Source of the DNA: Anaerolineae bacterium
Lineage (GTDB): Bacteria; Chloroflexota; Anaerolineae; 4572-78; NAK82
Length of the DNA stretch: 7,702 nt
Direction: 5' to 3'
Assembly: GCA_030598425.1 (NCBI GenBank)
Contig: JAUVPY010000107.1
Coordinates: 1 to 7,702, forward strand
Shown here: piece by piece, positions 5,777-7,702 of the stretch
Position numbering within the stretch: the first letter of the stretch is position 1
Layout: every line of letters begins with the position of its first letter
Translations under genes and position numbers: made by a program
The notes under the pieces: generated by a model
The model's input: only the letters and a program-made list of their open reading frames with translations
Told to the model about the DNA's origin: nothing
Databases searched by the model: none

Positions 5777-7702
5777 ATGAGATTCAACTTTTGGTCCTGG
5801 CTTGGCCTTTTCTGGCTGGTTGTGTTGATAGCTTTGGCTGTCGCCGGCATCTGGTTGGGCCTAAGCCTACAGCGCATCCAGTCATCGTACCCCCGTCTCT
5901 CTCCCAACGTTCCGCTGGCAGTGGAGAAATCGTATGGCGTCAACGCTGACCTGACCCAGGTCCCGCCGGACGAACTTGACCGCACCTTGACCCAGATGAG
6001 CGACGCGGGCCTGCGCTGGATACGCCAGCCTTTCGCCTGGGCCGATATCGAGCCCGCACCGGGTCAATTCAACTGGACCCCTTGGGACCGTGCCGTGGAA
6101 CGGGCCAGCGCCAACGGGCTGGAGCTAATTGCCGTGCTGGATACCACACCAGGCTGGGCACGCCCTCCAGACACCACCCCCTTCACCCCACCCACTGAAT
6201 TGCTAGACTTTGGTAACTTCGCACGTGCCCTGGCCGAACGATACGGCGACCGTGTAGACTACTATCAAATCTGGGACGAGCCCAACCTCAGCTCACACTG
6301 GGGCGGCCGGTTTGTAGATCCCGCGGCCTACGCGGGTTTGTTGCGCGAGGGAGCCATCAATCTCCGAGCTGCCGACGAAAACGCGCTGGTTCTTACCGCC
6401 GCTCTGGCGCCGACCCTGGAAACTGGCCCGTTGAATCTCAACGAATCCGCTTTCCTGGCTGGTCTCTACGCCGCCAACGGCGCGCCCTGGTTCGACGTGG
6501 TCGCCACTCAACCTTACGGCTTCGAGGGTGAGCCCACCGCGCCTCCAGACGAGGCGGGCCTCAATTTCAGGCGTGCAGAACTGCAACGTCAGGTGATGGT
6601 TGCCCACGATGACGAGGGCAAACCTATGTGGGCCACCGCATTCGGCTGGAATGCCTTGCCGCAGCCCTGGACGGGAGGACCTTCCCCGTGGCCATCGCTG
6701 TCTCCCGACCAGCAGAGAGCGTACACAGCTCAGGCCACCCACCACGCCCGCGACAATTGGCCTTGGCTGGGTCCCATGCTCTTCGCAGCCTGGGATACCG
6801 AGACACTGCCGGAGGATGATCCCCGGCGCGGACTGGCCTTGGTCGCCGGTGATGTCCCCTTGCCGCAGGTCCAGGCGCTGCACGCCAGCGAGGTCAACGA
6901 AAAGCTCGCCACTGTGGGCGCCTATCCTGCCCACCACCCGTCGGGTCAATATACCGGCGACTGGCGTCTCGCCCCCGCCGGCGCCGATGTACCGCGCCAC
7001 CCCCCGGCCACACTAACCATTCCCTTCCAGGGCACGCGATTGGACCTGATGGTTCGCCGTGGGGCCTTCCGAGGCTACTTGTTTGTGACGATTGATGGGG
7101 AACCAGCCAACGCTTTGCCGCAACAGGACGGACACGCGTACGTCGTACTGTATGATCCATTGTGGCAAGAGGACGTGGTTACACTCGCCCGCCATCTGCC
7201 GGACGGTCCTCACACCGCACTGATCGAAGCCCAAGGTGGCTGGTATCAATGGCCAGTAGTCGGCTGGCGGGTAAGCCGGGAAGCGGACACACGAGCCATC
7301 CGGCTGGGCCTGATCCTGATCGCCGGATTGGGAGTTGTGGCGGTCGCCGGGCTCGCCCACTCGATCCGCAAAATGCCCCGCGGAACGGTTCAAGGTTTGG
7401 TGGAGAGGGTCCACACACGCTATATGGCGATGGGCACCCCGACGCATCTGGTCATCCTGGTGGGAACCGCCCTGGCCTTCTACTTCGCGCCTGGGACCCT
7501 GCCCTCGCTGGGGTTGCTGGTCCTTCTGCTCCTGGCCCTCCTGCCCCGTCCCGACCTGGGTCTGACCCTGGTGGCTTTCAGCCTTCCCTTTTTCTTGCTA
7601 CCCAAGCCTCTCGTGGGACGCACCATCTCGATGACCGAGGTTCTGTTGGTGCTCGTGGCGCTGGCGTGCGTCGCCCGGCGCGCGATGACCTTGGTCAGGG
7701 AA
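5777..7702 (+). CDS. Glycosidase-like domain fused to a probable O-antigen ligase (3' end outside window)
   Basis: The frame runs open from ATG 5777 to the right edge (642 codons); an in-frame TAG at 5771 and the following signal-anchor-like helix fix the start, with only a weak AGG upstream. Residues about 8-31 form one membrane helix. Residues about 50-400 resemble a clan-A (GH39/GH5-type) TIM barrel: GLRWIRQPFAWADIEP, then WDEPN (166-170) with the likely acid/base Glu168. Where such enzymes have TEFGW, this protein has TAFGW with Ala288, so the nucleophile Glu is missing; QPYG (245-248) replaces the usual HPYG. Residues about 415-495 look like a beta-sandwich module. A helix at about 508-528 and several more from about 557 onward, with RPDLGLTLVAFSLPFFLLPKP, recall the N-terminal part of Wzy/WaaL-type O-antigen ligases. 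The ligase signature itself is beyond the window. It is the fourth gene of the apparent operon. Likely role: surface polysaccharide binding and assembly. Confidence 0.75.
   Translation, partial: MRFNFWSWLGLFWLVVLIALAVAGIWLGLSLQRIQSSYPRLSPNVPLAVEKSYGVNADLTQVPPDELDRTLTQMSDAGLRWIRQPFAWADIEPAPGQFNWTPWDRAVERASANGLELIAVLDTTPGWARPPDTTPFTPPTELLDFGNFARALAERYGDRVDYYQIWDEPNLSSHWGGRFVDPAAYAGLLREGAINLRAADENALVLTAALAPTLETGPLNLNESAFLAGLYAANGAPWFDVVATQPYGFEGEPTAPPDEAGLNFRRAELQRQVMVAHDDEGKPMWATAFGWNALPQPWTGGPSPWPSLSPDQQRAYTAQATHHARDNWPWLGPMLFAAWDTETLPEDDPRRGLALVAGDVPLPQVQALHASEVNEKLATVGAYPAHHPSGQYTGDWRLAPAGADVPRHPPATLTIPFQGTRLDLMVRRGAFRGYLFVTIDGEPANALPQQDGHAYVVLYDPLWQEDVVTLARHLPDGPHTALIEAQGGWYQWPVVGWRVSREADTRAIRLGLILIAGLGVVAVAGLAHSIRKMPRGTVQGLVERVHTRYMAMGTPTHLVILVGTALAFYFAPGTLPSLGLLVLLLLALLPRPDLGLTLVAFSLPFFLLPKPLVGRTISMTEVLLVLVALACVARRAMTLVRE

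Noticed and set aside
6293..7000. Long minus-strand open frame (235 codons) and a + strand frame at 6600-7016
   Set aside because: Both lie within the continuous glycosidase-like/ligase frame that runs from 5777 to the window edge, and neither shows a domain.

Overview
The window looks like a piece of a GC-rich bacterial chromosome, most likely from the phylum Chloroflexota (Anaerolineae or Caldilineae type). This is an inference. It rests on a coenzyme F420 biosynthesis gene (cofC), a G5-domain lipoprotein with a beta-propeller, GTG and TTG starts, a large membrane protein that joins a glycosidase-like domain to polytopic segments, and short-period (7- and 8-base) repeats between genes. No rRNA, tRNA, CRISPR array, insertion sequence or phage gene was seen. 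All supported genes are on the + strand.

Layout. Bases 1-302 hold the C-terminal end of a TPR-repeat protein. A 22-base gap leads to cofC (325-981), a nucleotidyltransferase of F420 synthesis. Its reading frame contains a 27-base tandem repeat with a palindrome, and its last codons lie in a repeat array. Bases 982-1212 are a gene-free spacer made almost entirely of short-period arrays: a purine-rich 8-mer array with a predicted G-quadruplex, a hairpin, a T-rich 8-mer array in the same phase, and a 7-mer array. From 1213 to the right edge, four genes lie 9, 25 and 48 bases apart and look like one operon: a lipoprotein (DUF348-like region, G5 domain, PD40 propeller), two soluble histidine kinases with N-terminal receiver domains, and a membrane protein cut by the window edge. 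That last protein has a clan-A glycosidase-like domain, a beta-rich region and the first helices of what is probably an O-antigen ligase/polymerase.

How the genes may work together (inference). The lipoprotein would sit on the outer face of the membrane and could contact peptidoglycan or glycan. The two kinases have no membrane segment and would act in the cytoplasm. The last gene would work in surface-polysaccharide assembly. The two kinases are tandem paralogues. Of their three receiver domains only the first has a complete phosphorylation site. The other two have Asn in place of the phospho-accepting Asp and have lost the conserved Lys. The glycosidase-like domain keeps the usual acid/base Glu but has Ala where the catalytic nucleophile Glu is expected. 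The operon is therefore rich in domains that seem kept for binding rather than catalysis, which makes it a candidate envelope-surveillance and polysaccharide module.
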